The position numbers and the translations under genes are program-made. Below are positions 1 to 9,123 of a stretch of 64,000 bases of DNA, piece after piece (the stretch's first letter is position 1; the number at the start of each line of letters is the position of its first letter). The notes below the pieces were generated by a model that had not been told where the DNA came from, did no database searches, and was given only the letters and a program-made list of their open reading frames with translations. Origin of the DNA: Kordiimonas sp. SCSIO 12610 (GTDB taxonomy: Bacteria; Pseudomonadota; Alphaproteobacteria; Sphingomonadales; Kordiimonadaceae); contig NZ_CP073747.1 of the NCBI RefSeq assembly GCF_024398015.1, positions 3,407,001 through 3,471,000 on the forward strand, given 5' to 3'.

Positions 1-679
1 CGGCAGTAACAGGAATAGACCCCGTGGAACCCGCTGCAATCACGTGTCCTTTCGGCGGGCGTTCCCGCCAAACATTACATAAATTCTGAATGAGAGCATC
101 ACGGCGTACAACAGGATCAACCAAGCCCTGTGTTTTAAGAATTTTCGGCCATTCACCTGTGATAATTTGGAGGAACTCAAGGGTAACTTCCCAGTGATGA
201 GCAAGTCCTTCAGGGACCAGTTTTGCCAAGTCCTTATACCTTAATCCTTCGGTTTGAACCTGATCCATAAACCTCGATAAATCACGGGCAAGGCGCCATG
301 CCTGTGCAGCGGACGTCTTAGCAGGGAAAAACTCTCTCTCAACAAGAATTTTAGCGAGCAGCATCAATCGACGCGTATCGGATATAGCTGGCAAACTTTC
401 TGCGTGATCAACAGCTGCAAGCCCTGCGCCTAGAAATCCAATTTCATCTTCGTCTACATCACCAATAGGGCGCATTAAAGGTAACAATAATGGCTTGTCG
501 CCCGCCAGTCTCAGGAATGCTTCACGTAAGGTTTTCTGTGCACGGCGATTTGGCAGCAAAATGGTATAATCATTCAAATTGTTATTATGACGATTCGAAT
601 GAGATAAAACCCCAAATGCCAGTGCGTCTACGAAACAAACGGTTGGCGGAATAGTGTAAATCGTGGGATGGCCAAGCAT
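1..679 (-). CDS. addB: AddB, double-strand break repair helicase-nuclease subunit (partial)
   Basis: N-terminal 226 codons of AddB; the rest lies beyond the left edge. AddB pairs with AddA to resect DNA ends for RecA recombination in bacteria lacking RecBCD. The visible translation begins MLGHPTIYTIPP and carries the family's early blocks: LLPNRRA (motif Ia-like), LLLPLMRPIGDVDEDE, and a helical stretch around RLARDLSRFMDQVQTEG. The N-terminal domain of alphaproteobacterial AddB is like this. The ATG at 679 overlaps the stop of the upstream nucleotidyltransferase gene by one base (TAATG), which implies translational coupling. addA is expected further left but is not in the window. Confidence 0.88.
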   Translation of the reverse strand, partial: MLGHPTIYTIPPTVCFVDALAFGVLSHSNRHNNNLNDYTILLPNRRAQKTLREAFLRLAGDKPLLLPLMRPIGDVDEDEIGFLGAGLAAVDHAESLPAISDTRRLMLLAKILVEREFFPAKTSAAQAWRLARDLSRFMDQVQTEGLRYKDLAKLVPEGLAHHWEVTLEFLQIITGEWPKILKTQGLVDPVVRRDALIQNLCNVWRERPPKGHVIAAGSTGSIPVTA

Positions 680-1422
680 TATGGTACAAATTCCATCTTG
701 GCCAAGCGTGTTTCAGCCTCAAAAATTGCTGCTTCAGTCCCAACATGCATCCACAGGCCTTGGTGCCGGATACCATACAAACGACCAGCCTTCTGTGCTT
801 TCTTAAATATTTCCCGATTAGACCAGGAACCGTTTGGCATATCATCATAGAGCGATGATTTGACGATCAAAACACCACCGTACATGAAAGGTGATGTCGC
901 TGCTTCCTCCCGAAATCTGATTGGCCCCACACCAGCATCCTGCTCGTCTAAGAAAAAATCACCTACACCTTCATAGCCATAGGCAACGCCGGTCGGGATT
1001 AATAACAATAGAGCATCCATTTTCTCTGGATTCCAAGCCCCTTGCATAGACTTCAAACTATTCAACGAAGGGTTCAAGTCCTCCCATAATATATCGCTGT
1101 TGACGACAAAAAATTCACTATCAAGAAGCGGGATTGCTTTCTTTACTCCGCCGCCTGTCTCAAGTATTTCATCACACTCATCGGAAATACAAACATCCCC
1201 GCGCATAACATATGATGACAGATGACTTTCAATTTTATCGGCGAGATGATGAATATTGACAACAATCGGCGCCAAATCGAGATCTAACAGTTTCGCCAGA
1301 ATACGATCCAATAAAGATTTGCCCGCAACCATGGTGAGTGGTTTAGGTGTCGTTTTAGATAAATCCCCCATGCGACGCCCAAGACCAGCTGCAAGGACCA
1401 TTGCCTTTGCTAATTCAGCCAT
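679..1422 (-). CDS. murU: Nucleotidyltransferase, MurU-like (N-acetylmuramate-1-phosphate uridylyltransferase)
   Basis: A 247-residue sugar-1-phosphate nucleotidyltransferase. Near the N-terminus is the nucleotide-binding loop LAAGLGRRM (about residues 11-19), followed by TPKPL, and then the metal-binding VNSDILWED (about 107-115). In the family MurU converts MurNAc-1-phosphate plus UTP to UDP-MurNAc in cell wall recycling. Start and stop overlap tsaE and addB, both as TAATG, so the three are translated as a coupled unit. In many alphaproteobacteria a sugar kinase gene (amgK) sits between tsaE and murU; here there is no room for one. The substrate is inferred from family and position; another hexose-1-phosphate is possible. 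Confidence 0.75.
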   Translation of the reverse strand: MAELAKAMVLAAGLGRRMGDLSKTTPKPLTMVAGKSLLDRILAKLLDLDLAPIVVNIHHLADKIESHLSSYVMRGDVCISDECDEILETGGGVKKAIPLLDSEFFVVNSDILWEDLNPSLNSLKSMQGAWNPEKMDALLLLIPTGVAYGYEGVGDFFLDEQDAGVGPIRFREEAATSPFMYGGVLIVKSSLYDDMPNGSWSNREIFKKAQKAGRLYGIRHQGLWMHVGTEAAIFEAETRLAKMEFVP

Positions 1423-1919
1423 TATTGAGTCCCTTGAAAGGTGCGAGCATTTTCAAAACGCTCTAGCCAGTTATTACCACCAACTATTTGCAATTCACGG
1501 GCATCATTGTTTTTCACATCTGGTATTATTTTCAATAAAATGTGCAAAGCTTCTTCCTGCCAATCTTGTGGCAGTTTTTCGGGCCATTCTACCAAAAAAA
1601 TACCATTTTCCCTCATGTCCTCAAAACCCAACTCATACAATTCTTCTTCATCATTCAAGCGGTACAGGTCAGCATGACAAACCTCAGGGCCATTGGGAGC
1701 AGCATAGGTTTGTAATAAGGTAAAAGTTGGACTGGGCACTTCGAGGTTTGGTTCTAAAAACAATTTGCGAATTAAGGCCCTTACCAACGTGGTTTTACCC
1801 GCGCCCAGATCACCCGTGAATGTCACCACGTCACCGACACGCAATAGCGACGACAGCCATTCACCAAATTTCTCGGTATCTGACTGGCCAGAGAGCTGCT
1901 TGTTAAAGAGGACTTGCAT
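1422..1919 (-). CDS. tsaE: TsaE, tRNA threonylcarbamoyladenosine biosynthesis ATPase
   Basis: About 165 residues. TsaE drives the TsaBDE complex that makes t6A37 in ANN-decoding tRNAs. The P-loop GDLGAGKTT is at residues 36-44, followed by SPTFTLLQTY, HADLYRL and FLVEWPEKL, all family blocks. I chose the ATG at 1919, one base after the stop of divL and giving MQVLFNKQ; an in-frame ATG at 1937 would overlap divL by 17 bases. A GGGGGC run about eight bases upstream may serve as ribosome binding site. The stop overlaps the murU-like start. Confidence 0.92.
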   Translation of the reverse strand: MQVLFNKQLSGQSDTEKFGEWLSSLLRVGDVVTFTGDLGAGKTTLVRALIRKLFLEPNLEVPSPTFTLLQTYAAPNGPEVCHADLYRLNDEEELYELGFEDMRENGIFLVEWPEKLPQDWQEEALHILLKIIPDVKNNDARELQIVGGNNWLERFENARTFQGTQ

Positions 1920-1920
1920 G

Positions 1921-4299
1921 TTATGCCCCCACAACATCCATACCGACCGCTAAAATAGCTTTGCGCGGTAAATCGCAGGCCAGCATTACCCCTTCTTGAC
2001 CGTATGGTTCCAGCCGCACTATTCCGCCGTGCAGGGTTACAATACTTCGAACCAGCGCGAGATCCAGACCACTACTTCTTCTGCTTCCCGAACTGATACC
2101 CATTGCTATTGTGCTAATTAATCGATCACGTTCACGCGGAGATAAATTACATTTCTCGGAAGAAACCGACACAGAGATCATGTCAGCACCATCCTTACAT
2201 TCAATCACTAATTTAGACTCGGATTTAGCTAGTTTTATCACTGTTGAGATCATATTGAAGAAGGCTTGGTGCAATCTGTTCGCATCCCCCTCTACAAACC
2301 CTGCTTCATAAGGTTTGAATTTAAATTCAACCTTGCTCTTTTCTATCAGGTCTGAAGCCTTTGACACACCTTCCTTGATAGCAAAAATGATATCAACACT
2401 ATCAATATCTAACGTCATCTCACCCGCTTCAATGACAGCAAGGTCCAGTACGTCCGCCACCATCCCTTTCAATTCACCTGCGCCTTGCAAAATATTTTTT
2501 ACATATTCTTTCTGATGCGCATTCAAATCACCGAAAATTTCCTGATCAAGAAGCTCAGAAAAGCCGATGATAGAATTCAAAGGCGTTCTGAGCTCATAAC
2601 TCATATTCGTAATGAATTCACTCTTGAGTTTATCAGCCATCTCAAGGGCTCTTGAGCGATCCCTGAGGGCTTTTTCAATTTGGAAACTGTCGGTAATATC
2701 CGTTTGCGTCAGCATCATACCGCCATCAGGCAAGGGAACGAGCGCGTACTCAACCACTACATTATCTGATCTATACCAACGGCCAGATCGATGGTTACGA
2801 TCCGTAATAGACGCTTTTAGAAAAGTTTTAAAAAGCTTGTTTTCTTCATGGAATTCATCACTTGTTTCCAGAATATTTAAAAGCTCACTCAGTCGGGCAT
2901 CTTTTTGCAGGTGATTTTCATTCAATTGCCAAAGCGCGGCGAAGGCAGGATTTGACAGTTGCAAAGAACCGTCACCTCCAAAAACCGCAACACTTTCGCG
3001 CATATTATCCAGCGTTTCCTGTTGCACGGCAATCAAGGTATTATACGATCGCTCTAACGCTAATCGATCGGTTACATCTTCAAACAGTATTAACAATCCA
3101 CCAAGCGGGTGCGGCTGAGAGACCACCCTATGGGCTGTTCCATCTGGCAAGTGCCACATTTCTTCAAACGGTTCGAGCAGAGTTGTGTATTGTTTAAGAA
3201 GATCTTCTTTCCATTTTTTGAAATCGGCCTGCTCAGGAAGGCGGCGTTTTTCATACATAATATCAAGAAGTTCACTATGCCGAAGTTCAGATGAAAGGAT
3301 ATCTTCGGGAAGATGCGATAGGCGGGCAAATGCACTATTATAGAAACGAAGGGTTTGACTTGGACCAAAAATAGCAACAGGACTGCGTAATCTGTTTAAT
3401 GTTTCAGATTGCGATTCTAAAACTCGTCCCAATTCAGAAAGGGCTTCTTCTTCACCAGTAACATCAACCGCAAGTCCTAAAACTCTGCGTCCTTCCTCCA
3501 AGTATATGTGCGTAACAGAAAAGGCCCGCCTCTGGCCATCAACAACACCGAAAATTCGCTCTCTAGAGCGATGGTGAGACTCTTGAACCTGCCGCGCCAA
3601 TTGCATCTGTTTATTGCCGAAAAGCAACTTGTTTTCTCTAATAACAGATCGAACACTCGTACTATCAACAGCTTTGACGTAAGCATCATTGACCTCAATG
3701 ATTTTTAAGTCCTGATCATGGATCCAAATAGCAAAAGGCAAACCATTCAGCGCGGACACAAGGCTTTCGACCCTGAACTGCATACCATGCACGCCAGAGC
3801 GCCCAAGCACCATGCTATTTCCAGCGTACTCTTCAAGCCATACAACCAACGACGGCCAGCTATCATCCACGGGAATTAACTTTTTGATATCTACAATAAT
3901 CTGGGCGCGATCTTCCCCAAGTGCCGCCAAAAATGTGGTTTGGTCAACTTTCTCACCATTGGTCACAGCTTGGATACGCTCTAATACCTTGCGAGGGAGA
4001 CCAAGCGTATCAACATTAGAGGCCACCTCAGCAGAAGTAACCGAGTTATCAGTGATACCCAGAAGACTTTTAACTTCTGAAGTTGTCTGAATAGAACCAT
4101 CAGCCCAAATCCACACAGGATGGCGACGATCCGACCTGATCATATTGTCGAAAAACGAACGCAAACTGGTTAAAGCACCAATTTTATCGTTCAACTGCCC
4201 CGCCCGCCAGAGTGCATAAACGCCAGCACTTGCCCAAGTGATAATCACCCCTACCAAGATAGCTGTTACAATATAAACTGGCAGCGAAGACAAGGTCAT
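1921..4299 (-). CDS. divL: DivL-type PAS sensor with tyrosine in place of the phosphorylated histidine
   Basis: A 792-residue membrane-anchored signalling protein. One N-terminal transmembrane segment (about residues 8-30) is followed by a long PAS-containing region (about 180-540) and a HisKA/HATPase module. The H-box reads NMSYELRTPLNSIIGFSELL, with Tyr568 where the phosphoacceptor histidine should be. This is the hallmark of DivL, which in Caulobacter works through CckA and DivK to control CtrA rather than as an ordinary kinase. The ATPase part is degenerate: the N-box region reads NMISTVIKLA. Position beside the ahcY/tsaE block matches divL in other alphaproteobacteria. AAGGGG lies six bases before the ATG. 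Confidence 0.88.
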   Translation of the reverse strand: MTLSSLPVYIVTAILVGVIITWASAGVYALWRAGQLNDKIGALTSLRSFFDNMIRSDRRHPVWIWADGSIQTTSEVKSLLGITDNSVTSAEVASNVDTLGLPRKVLERIQAVTNGEKVDQTTFLAALGEDRAQIIVDIKKLIPVDDSWPSLVVWLEEYAGNSMVLGRSGVHGMQFRVESLVSALNGLPFAIWIHDQDLKIIEVNDAYVKAVDSTSVRSVIRENKLLFGNKQMQLARQVQESHHRSRERIFGVVDGQRRAFSVTHIYLEEGRRVLGLAVDVTGEEEALSELGRVLESQSETLNRLRSPVAIFGPSQTLRFYNSAFARLSHLPEDILSSELRHSELLDIMYEKRRLPEQADFKKWKEDLLKQYTTLLEPFEEMWHLPDGTAHRVVSQPHPLGGLLILFEDVTDRLALERSYNTLIAVQQETLDNMRESVAVFGGDGSLQLSNPAFAALWQLNENHLQKDARLSELLNILETSDEFHEENKLFKTFLKASITDRNHRSGRWYRSDNVVVEYALVPLPDGGMMLTQTDITDSFQIEKALRDRSRALEMADKLKSEFITNMSYELRTPLNSIIGFSELLDQEIFGDLNAHQKEYVKNILQGAGELKGMVADVLDLAVIEAGEMTLDIDSVDIIFAIKEGVSKASDLIEKSKVEFKFKPYEAGFVEGDANRLHQAFFNMISTVIKLAKSESKLVIECKDGADMISVSVSSEKCNLSPRERDRLISTIAMGISSGSRRSSGLDLALVRSIVTLHGGIVRLEPYGQEGVMLACDLPRKAILAVGMDVVGA

Positions 4300-4357
4300 T
4301 CAAAACCCCTTAAAGTCGATTTAAAATTCTACTTTCGAAGGTAATCGCTTGCACACA

Positions 4358-4394
4358 TAAAAACAAGCGAGAGGATGCATACCCCCCGCTTGTT
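4358..4394 (-). terminator. Rho-independent terminator after metK
   Basis: Read on the minus strand, a 13-base-pair stem (AACAAGCG arm, two G-U pairs) with loop TATGCAT is followed at once by TTTTTAT. It lies just after the metK stop and before divL, so ahcY-metK and divL are probably mostly separate transcripts. Confidence 0.82.
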
Positions 4395-4417
4395 AGAATA
4401 ATTTTATATATAGCTAT

Positions 4418-5581
4418 TTACGCAAATACTGACTTTAATTGATCCACAAGGTCAGTACGTTCCCATGCAAAACCACCGTCATCCGTGGGCGTTCTTCCAA
4501 AGTGTCCATAGGCAGCTGTGCGCGCATAAATTGGCTTATTCAGGCCTAAATGCTCCCGAATTCCACGCGGTGACAAATCAACCATATCCTGAAGAACATC
4601 AGATAATTTCTGAACATCAACTTGCGTGTTACCCCATGTATCAACATAAACAGCCAAAGGTTTGGAAACACCGATAGCGTATGCAAGCTGAATAGTGCAG
4701 TTGCTAGTCAAACCCGCTGCTACAACATTTTTTGCGAGATAACGGGCTGCATAAGCGGCCGATCGGTCAACTTTTGTTGGGTCTTTACCGGAAAAAGCGC
4801 CACCACCATGAGGTGCTGCACCACCATACGTATCCACTATTATCTTACGGCCAGTTAGGCCCGCATCGCCGTCAGGGCCGCCGATAACAAAATTACCGGT
4901 AGGATTAACATAGAACTCTTCTTCCGGGCACATCCACCCTTCAGGGAGAACCCCCTCGACATGACCGCGAACCAAATCACGTAAATCTGCTTGCGAGGCA
5001 CCTTCTTTATGCTGTGTTGATACAACGACGCTGGTTGCACCAACAGGGCGGCCATCAACATAACGCAAAGTCACTTGGCTCTTGCTGTCGGGTTCCAGAA
5101 TACTATTTATATCTTTATGGCGTTCATCAGCCAACGACCTCAGTATACGATGTGAAAAGTCGATAGGAGCAGGCATAAGGTTATCAGTTTCATCACACGC
5201 ATAACCAAACATGATACCCTGATCGCCAGCACCTTCATCTTTGCTATCAGCAGCGTCCACACCGACAGCAATATCAGCGGATTGTGCATGAAGGTGGGAT
5301 TCAAAAGACGCGTTTTTCCAATGAAACCCATCCTGTTCGTAACCGATGTCTTTCACAGCATTACGGGCAGCGGCTTCAATATCGTCTTTCGTGATACTCG
5401 CGGGACCGCGAACCTCGCCCGCGACGATAATACGATTTGTTGTCACTAATGTCTCAGCGGCAACACGCGCTTCCGCTTCCCGACCAAGATAAAGATCAAC
5501 GATCTCATCAGAAATACGGTCTGCAACCTTATCGGGGTGCCCTTCAGAAACAGATTCGCTCGTGAAAAGATATTCTGACAT
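4418..5581 (-). CDS. metK: S-adenosylmethionine synthase
   Basis: A 387-residue enzyme making S-adenosylmethionine from methionine and ATP. The start [19 protein letters not shown] has the family's ATP-binding EGHPDK. Later come [16 protein letters not shown], the methionine and metal site, and the glycine-rich [26 protein letters not shown] precedes the ATG, and ahcY ends only 20 bases upstream, so the two form an operon for the SAM/SAH cycle. Length is usual for the alphaproteobacterial form. Its position between ahcY and divL is not the arrangement I would expect from memory of related genomes. Confidence 0.97.
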   Translation of the reverse strand: MSEYLFTSESVSEGHPDKVADRISDEIVDLYLGREAEARVAAETLVTTNRIIVAGEVRGPASITKDDIEAAARNAVKDIGYEQDGFHWKNASFESHLHAQSADIAVGVDAADSKDEGAGDQGIMFGYACDETDNLMPAPIDFSHRILRSLADERHKDINSILEPDSKSQVTLRYVDGRPVGATSVVVSTQHKEGASQADLRDLVRGHVEGVLPEGWMCPEEEFYVNPTGNFVIGGPDGDAGLTGRKIIVDTYGGAAPHGGGAFSGKDPTKVDRSAAYAARYLAKNVVAAGLTSNCTIQLAYAIGVSKPLAVYVDTWGNTQVDVQKLSDVLQDMVDLSPRGIREHLGLNKPIYARTAAYGHFGRTPTDDGGFAWERTDLVDQLKSVFA

Positions 5582-5601
5582 GTGAACTATCCTTTCAGTA
5601 T

Positions 5602-6888
5602 CTAGTAACGATAATGTTCAGGCTTAAATGGCCCTGCGACATCAAGACCAAGATACTTCGACTGTTCTTCGGTTAATTCGGTCAATTTCACACCAAGCTT
5701 ATCAAGATGAAGTGCCGCAACTTTCTCATCCAAATGCTTCGGAAGCACATAAACTTCTTTGTCATAATTTTCATAATTATTCCAAAGTTCGATTTGTGCT
5801 AGAACCTGATTAGTAAAACTAGCAGACATGACAAAGCTTGGGTGACCAGTTGCACAGCCGAGGTTCACAAGACGACCTTTTGCGAGCACAATTAGACGCT
5901 TACCGTCTGGAAAAACAACTTCGTCAACCTGCGGCTTAACTTCTTCCCATTTGTAGTTATTCAGACTAGCGATCTGAATCTCGCTATCAAAGTGGCCAAT
6001 GTTACATACAATGGCGCGATCTTTCATTTCGCGCATATGCTCTAGTGTGATGACATCTTTATTGCCTGTCGCTGTAACAAAGACATCACCAAGCGGCGCA
6101 GCATCTTCCATTGTAACAACTTCATACCCCTGCATCGCAGCCTGAAGGGCGCAGATTGGGTCAATTTCTGTTACCATAACCCGAGCACCCTGACTTCGCA
6201 GCGATTCGGCGCTACCTTTGCCAACGTCACCGTAGCCACATACAACAGCAACCTTACCGGCAAGCATTACATCTGTTGCACGCTTGATGCCATCCACGAG
6301 TGATTCGCGGCATCCATACAGGTTATCGAATTTTGACTTGGTTACGCTATCATTCACATTGATAGCAGGTACCATTAACTTATTGTCCTTAGCCATTTCA
6401 TATAGGCGCAGAACTCCTGTTGTTGTTTCCTCGGAAATGCCGCGCACATCAGCCATTAACTCAGGATAATCCTGATGCATAATCGCCGTCAGGTCGCCGC
6501 CATCATCAAGAATAATGTTTGGCACCCAACCATCAGGACCTTTAATCGTTTGATGAATACACCATTCTGCCTCTTCCTCAGTTTCACCCTTCCAAGCAAA
6601 AACAGGAATGCCGGCAGCAGCCATCGCTGCGGCGGCCTGATCTTGGGTTGAAAAGATATTACAGCTGGACCAACGTACTTCTGCACCAAGGGCCGTCAGA
6701 GTTTCGATTAAAACTGCTGTTTGGATTGTCATATGCAAACAACCGGCAATCCTCGCACCCTTTAGGGGTTGTGCCGCACCATACTCAGCGCGCAATGCCA
6801 TCAAACCAGGCATTTCTGTTTCAGCAATATTGATTTCTTTACGCCCCCAATCAGCAAGCGAAAGATCAGCGATTTTATAATCAGCCAT
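5602..6888 (-). CDS. ahcY: Adenosylhomocysteinase
   Basis: A 428-residue NAD-dependent hydrolase that splits S-adenosylhomocysteine to adenosine and homocysteine, relieving product inhibition of methyltransferases. Visible blocks are [15 protein letters not shown], the catalytic [16 protein letters not shown], the NAD-binding [26 protein letters not shown], and the C-terminal KPEHYRY ending shared by the family. It leads the ahcY-metK operon. Upstream lies a perfect 16-base palindrome that may be the operator. The ribosome binding site is weak. Confidence 0.97.
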   Translation of the reverse strand: MADYKIADLSLADWGRKEINIAETEMPGLMALRAEYGAAQPLKGARIAGCLHMTIQTAVLIETLTALGAEVRWSSCNIFSTQDQAAAAMAAAGIPVFAWKGETEEEAEWCIHQTIKGPDGWVPNIILDDGGDLTAIMHQDYPELMADVRGISEETTTGVLRLYEMAKDNKLMVPAINVNDSVTKSKFDNLYGCRESLVDGIKRATDVMLAGKVAVVCGYGDVGKGSAESLRSQGARVMVTEIDPICALQAAMQGYEVVTMEDAAPLGDVFVTATGNKDVITLEHMREMKDRAIVCNIGHFDSEIQIASLNNYKWEEVKPQVDEVVFPDGKRLIVLAKGRLVNLGCATGHPSFVMSASFTNQVLAQIELWNNYENYDKEVYVLPKHLDEKVAALHLDKLGVKLTELTEEQSKYLGLDVAGPFKPEHYRY

Positions 6889-6950
6889 ATGACAGGTCTT
6901 TCATTGTAAATTTACGTTTAAAACGATTTATATCAGAATATATATATAAG

Positions 6951-6966
6951 ATAAAGAATTCTTTAT
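6951..6966. promoter_or_regulatory. Palindromic candidate operator upstream of ahcY-metK
   Basis: ATAAAGAATTCTTTAT is a perfect 16-base palindrome set in an AT-rich interval, about 60 bases ahead of the ahcY start; a further half-site ATCTTTAT occurs at 6981-6988. In Proteobacteria SAM-cycle genes are often controlled by the ArsR-family regulator SahR. That this is its site is inference from position and symmetry. Confidence 0.5.
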
Positions 6967-7028
6967 ATATAGATTTTTTTATCTTTATGGTTTCAGTAGA
7001 ACTGATCAAAAATCAAATGCTTTATTGA

Positions 7029-7295
7029 TTATTCGTCTTCATCAAATTTGGCGGTAACCAGATCCATCAAGGCCTGAATGGCTTCTTCAGACTGCGTCCC
7101 GGTAGACGTTACAGAGATTGTGTCGCCTTTAGCGGCACCCAACATCATCAACCCCATAATTGAAGTTGCTGTAACTATTGTTCCGTTCTTCTCAACTTTA
7201 GTGTCGGCATCAAATTGGCCTGCAATTTTCGCAAACTTCGCTGAAGCCCTGGCGTGCAGGCCACGACGATTAACAATTTCCATCAATTGCTGCAT
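7029..7295 (-). CDS. ptsH: HPr phosphocarrier protein (regulatory PTS-Ntr type)
   Basis: An 88-residue HPr. The phosphorylated His14 lies in RRGLHARASAKF and Ser45, the HPr kinase target, in ATSIMGLMML. With the EIIA next door and the HPr kinase nearby this is the regulatory phosphotransfer chain of alphaproteobacteria, which usually does not transport sugars. GAGG seven bases before the ATG at 7295 decides that start over the in-frame ATG at 7283. Enzyme I is not in the window. Confidence 0.96.
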   Translation of the reverse strand: MQQLMEIVNRRGLHARASAKFAKIAGQFDADTKVEKNGTIVTATSIMGLMMLGAAKGDTISVTSTGTQSEEAIQALMDLVTAKFDEDE

Positions 7296-7350
7296 ATAGC
7301 GACCTCATAAAATTGGGCGGTAGTGAAAATTGTTCGCTGAAACTCGCCAT

Positions 7351-7749
7351 CTAAGAGCCAAGAATTTCACTCGCAACATTGATATATTTAACACCCGCTT
7401 CTTTAGCGGCTGCAACAGTCGCAGCTAAATCAGAACCACTGCGGACACTCGCCAGCTTAATTAACATCGGCAAATTAATCCCCGCAATGACTTCTACTGT
7501 TCCCTTTTCCAGTAGAGAAATAGCTAAATTAGACGGTGTGCCGCCAAACATATCCGTAAGTAAAATAACACCTTCACCAGAATTAACGGCCTTAACAGCC
7601 TCCATGATCTCACTTCTGCGAAGTTCCATATCATCATCAGGGCCGATACAAATGGCGCGGATATCATCTTGTGGGCCTACAACATGTTCGGTAGCTGCAA
7701 CAAACTCATCAGCGAGCTTCCCGTGCGTTACCAATACCATTCCAATCAT
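7351..7749 (-). CDS. PTS mannose-family EIIA component
   Basis: A 132-residue EIIA-Man-fold protein. The phosphorylated His9 is in LVTHGKLADEF, and TDMFGGTPSNLA is the other family signature. No EIIB, EIIC or EIID gene accompanies it, so it probably acts as a phosphorylation-state sensor rather than in sugar uptake. It lies between rapZ and ptsH in the same direction, 55 bases from ptsH and 36 from rapZ. A GGAGTG motif precedes the start. The same arrangement is common near ChvGI loci. Confidence 0.93.
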   Translation of the reverse strand: MIGMVLVTHGKLADEFVAATEHVVGPQDDIRAICIGPDDDMELRRSEIMEAVKAVNSGEGVILLTDMFGGTPSNLAISLLEKGTVEVIAGINLPMLIKLASVRSGSDLAATVAAAKEAGVKYINVASEILGS

Positions 7750-7785
7750 TAAATCACACTCCGAAAATACCTAACCATTTACTAT

Positions 7786-8655
7786 TTATATAGCGTCTAT
7801 ATCCCTGTGGTAAATATTAGTTTTACGACCTTCTTTTGTAATCAAACGGGCCATTGTCTCCGCCATCATAACAGACCGATGTTTACCACCCGTGCAACCG
7901 AAGGCTATCGTCAAATATGATTTTCCTTCCACTTCATATCTTGGAAGCAGGAATTCAACCATATCCTGTACTTTTGATACAAACTCAGCGAACCCTTCAT
8001 CAGCCCGAACATAGTTTGCTACAGCTTCGTCCTGTCCAGTCATTTTTTTTAGCTCAGGCACGTAATGAGGGTTCCTTAGAAAACGGACGTCAAAAATCAG
8101 ATCAACATCACGAGGAACTCCTTTTGAAAACCCAAAGGACGTTGTTGTTATGACCATCGATTTTTCTGCTTTATCGGAAAACCGTTCAACCACAACCCTA
8201 CGAGTATCCGTACTACTACGATTACTCGTATCGATTATACCATCCAACGCCAACCTTAACTCCGACATCAACTGCCGCTCTTCTTTTATGGCTTGGCGCA
8301 AGGGTTTTCCGCTCTCCAGCGGATGCCGCCTTCTGGTTTCCGAAAAACGCTTCATTAGAACGTCAGTTGAGGCATCCATAAAAAGAACATGGAGATCGAT
8401 CGTATCTTGCTTTCTTAAAGCACGCATCTCGCTCAAAAACAGGTCTGGGGAAAAATGTAAGGTCCGAGAATCGATACCTATCGCCAGCGGTGTATCAACA
8501 GCTTTCTCGCTCGCCTCTTTCAGAAGGTCATTCAACATTGTCAGAGGCAAATTATCAATCGCATGATATGATATATCTTCAAAGGCCCTTAACGCACTGG
8601 ATTTTCCGGCACCGGACAAACCTGTTACAACAACAATTCTTCGCTTTTCCTGCAC
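7786..8655 (-). CDS. rapZ: RapZ/YvcJ-family nucleotide-binding protein (RNase adapter)
   Basis: About 290 residues. The P-loop GLSGAGKS is at residues 12-19; YHAIDNLP and the C-terminal GCTGGKHRSV are RapZ signatures. In enterobacteria RapZ guides RNase E to the GlmZ small RNA; the role in alphaproteobacteria is less certain. I chose the GTG at 8655, 13 bases after the hprK stop and preceded by AAGGGTGAGGG. An in-frame ATG at 8712 would overlap hprK by 44 bases and add 19 residues that the family normally lacks. Confidence 0.9.
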   Translation of the reverse strand: MQEKRRIVVVTGLSGAGKSSALRAFEDISYHAIDNLPLTMLNDLLKEASEKAVDTPLAIGIDSRTLHFSPDLFLSEMRALRKQDTIDLHVLFMDASTDVLMKRFSETRRRHPLESGKPLRQAIKEERQLMSELRLALDGIIDTSNRSSTDTRRVVVERFSDKAEKSMVITTTSFGFSKGVPRDVDLIFDVRFLRNPHYVPELKKMTGQDEAVANYVRADEGFAEFVSKVQDMVEFLLPRYEVEGKSYLTIAFGCTGGKHRSVMMAETMARLITKEGRKTNIYHRDIDAI

Positions 8656-8668
8656 TATACTGATTCCC

Positions 8669-9121
8669 TCACCCTTCAAAATCAATATCAAGGACTGTAT
8701 ATTTTTTGGCAAGTACCAATTCTATTTTTATCGGCGTTGAGTGATCAAAAGAATACAATGCGAGTTTGGGAAAAGCGACGCCGCATATAACCTCTGTTGG
8801 CATATTGGGCGAAACTTCAGGGAGACGCTCAACTTGGTCACGCGGAATCAAATCGACAACCAAATCTAGCCTTTGGCTAGCCGCGCACGGTACCTGGACA
8901 ATGCCAACACCTCGAACCTCCAATAGCCCTTTTAATTGATCAGGGGCTGACATTCGCAATTTGGATTCCGCTTGGGTAATAATAACCTGATCGTCACTTA
9001 CTAAAACCGCACCGCGATCAATCAGTCTGAGCGCTAAATCGGACTTCCCAGAACCAGACGGTCCACGCAGCAAAATACCTTTATCCCCATATTTCAGCGC
9101 TGTACCGTAAATAGTATCCAT
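8669..9121 (-). CDS. hprK: Short HPr kinase/phosphorylase (C-terminal domain only)
   Basis: A 150-residue form keeping only the catalytic domain of HPr kinase, as is normal in alphaproteobacteria (Firmicute enzymes are about 310 residues). The P-loop GPSGSGKS is at residues 20-27, followed by LIDRGAVLVSDDQV. VRGVGIVQVP corresponds to the family's C-terminal signature region. It should phosphorylate the serine of the HPr encoded nearby. The ATG lies two bases after the chvG stop, so chvG-hprK are coupled, and it leads straight into rapZ. Confidence 0.93.
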   Translation of the reverse strand: MDTIYGTALKYGDKGILLRGPSGSGKSDLALRLIDRGAVLVSDDQVIITQAESKLRMSAPDQLKGLLEVRGVGIVQVPCAASQRLDLVVDLIPRDQVERLPEVSPNMPTEVICGVAFPKLALYSFDHSTPIKIELVLAKKYTVLDIDFEG

Positions 9122-9123
9122 TT

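Noticed and set aside
1256-1723. 155-codon plus-strand open frame
   Set aside because: Antisense to murU-like and tsaE genes, which are certain; no ribosome site.
4300-4417. SAM riboswitch near metK
   Set aside because: This side is downstream of metK and the structure is a terminator; the interval upstream of ahcY also lacks the helices of known SAM or SAH riboswitches by eye.
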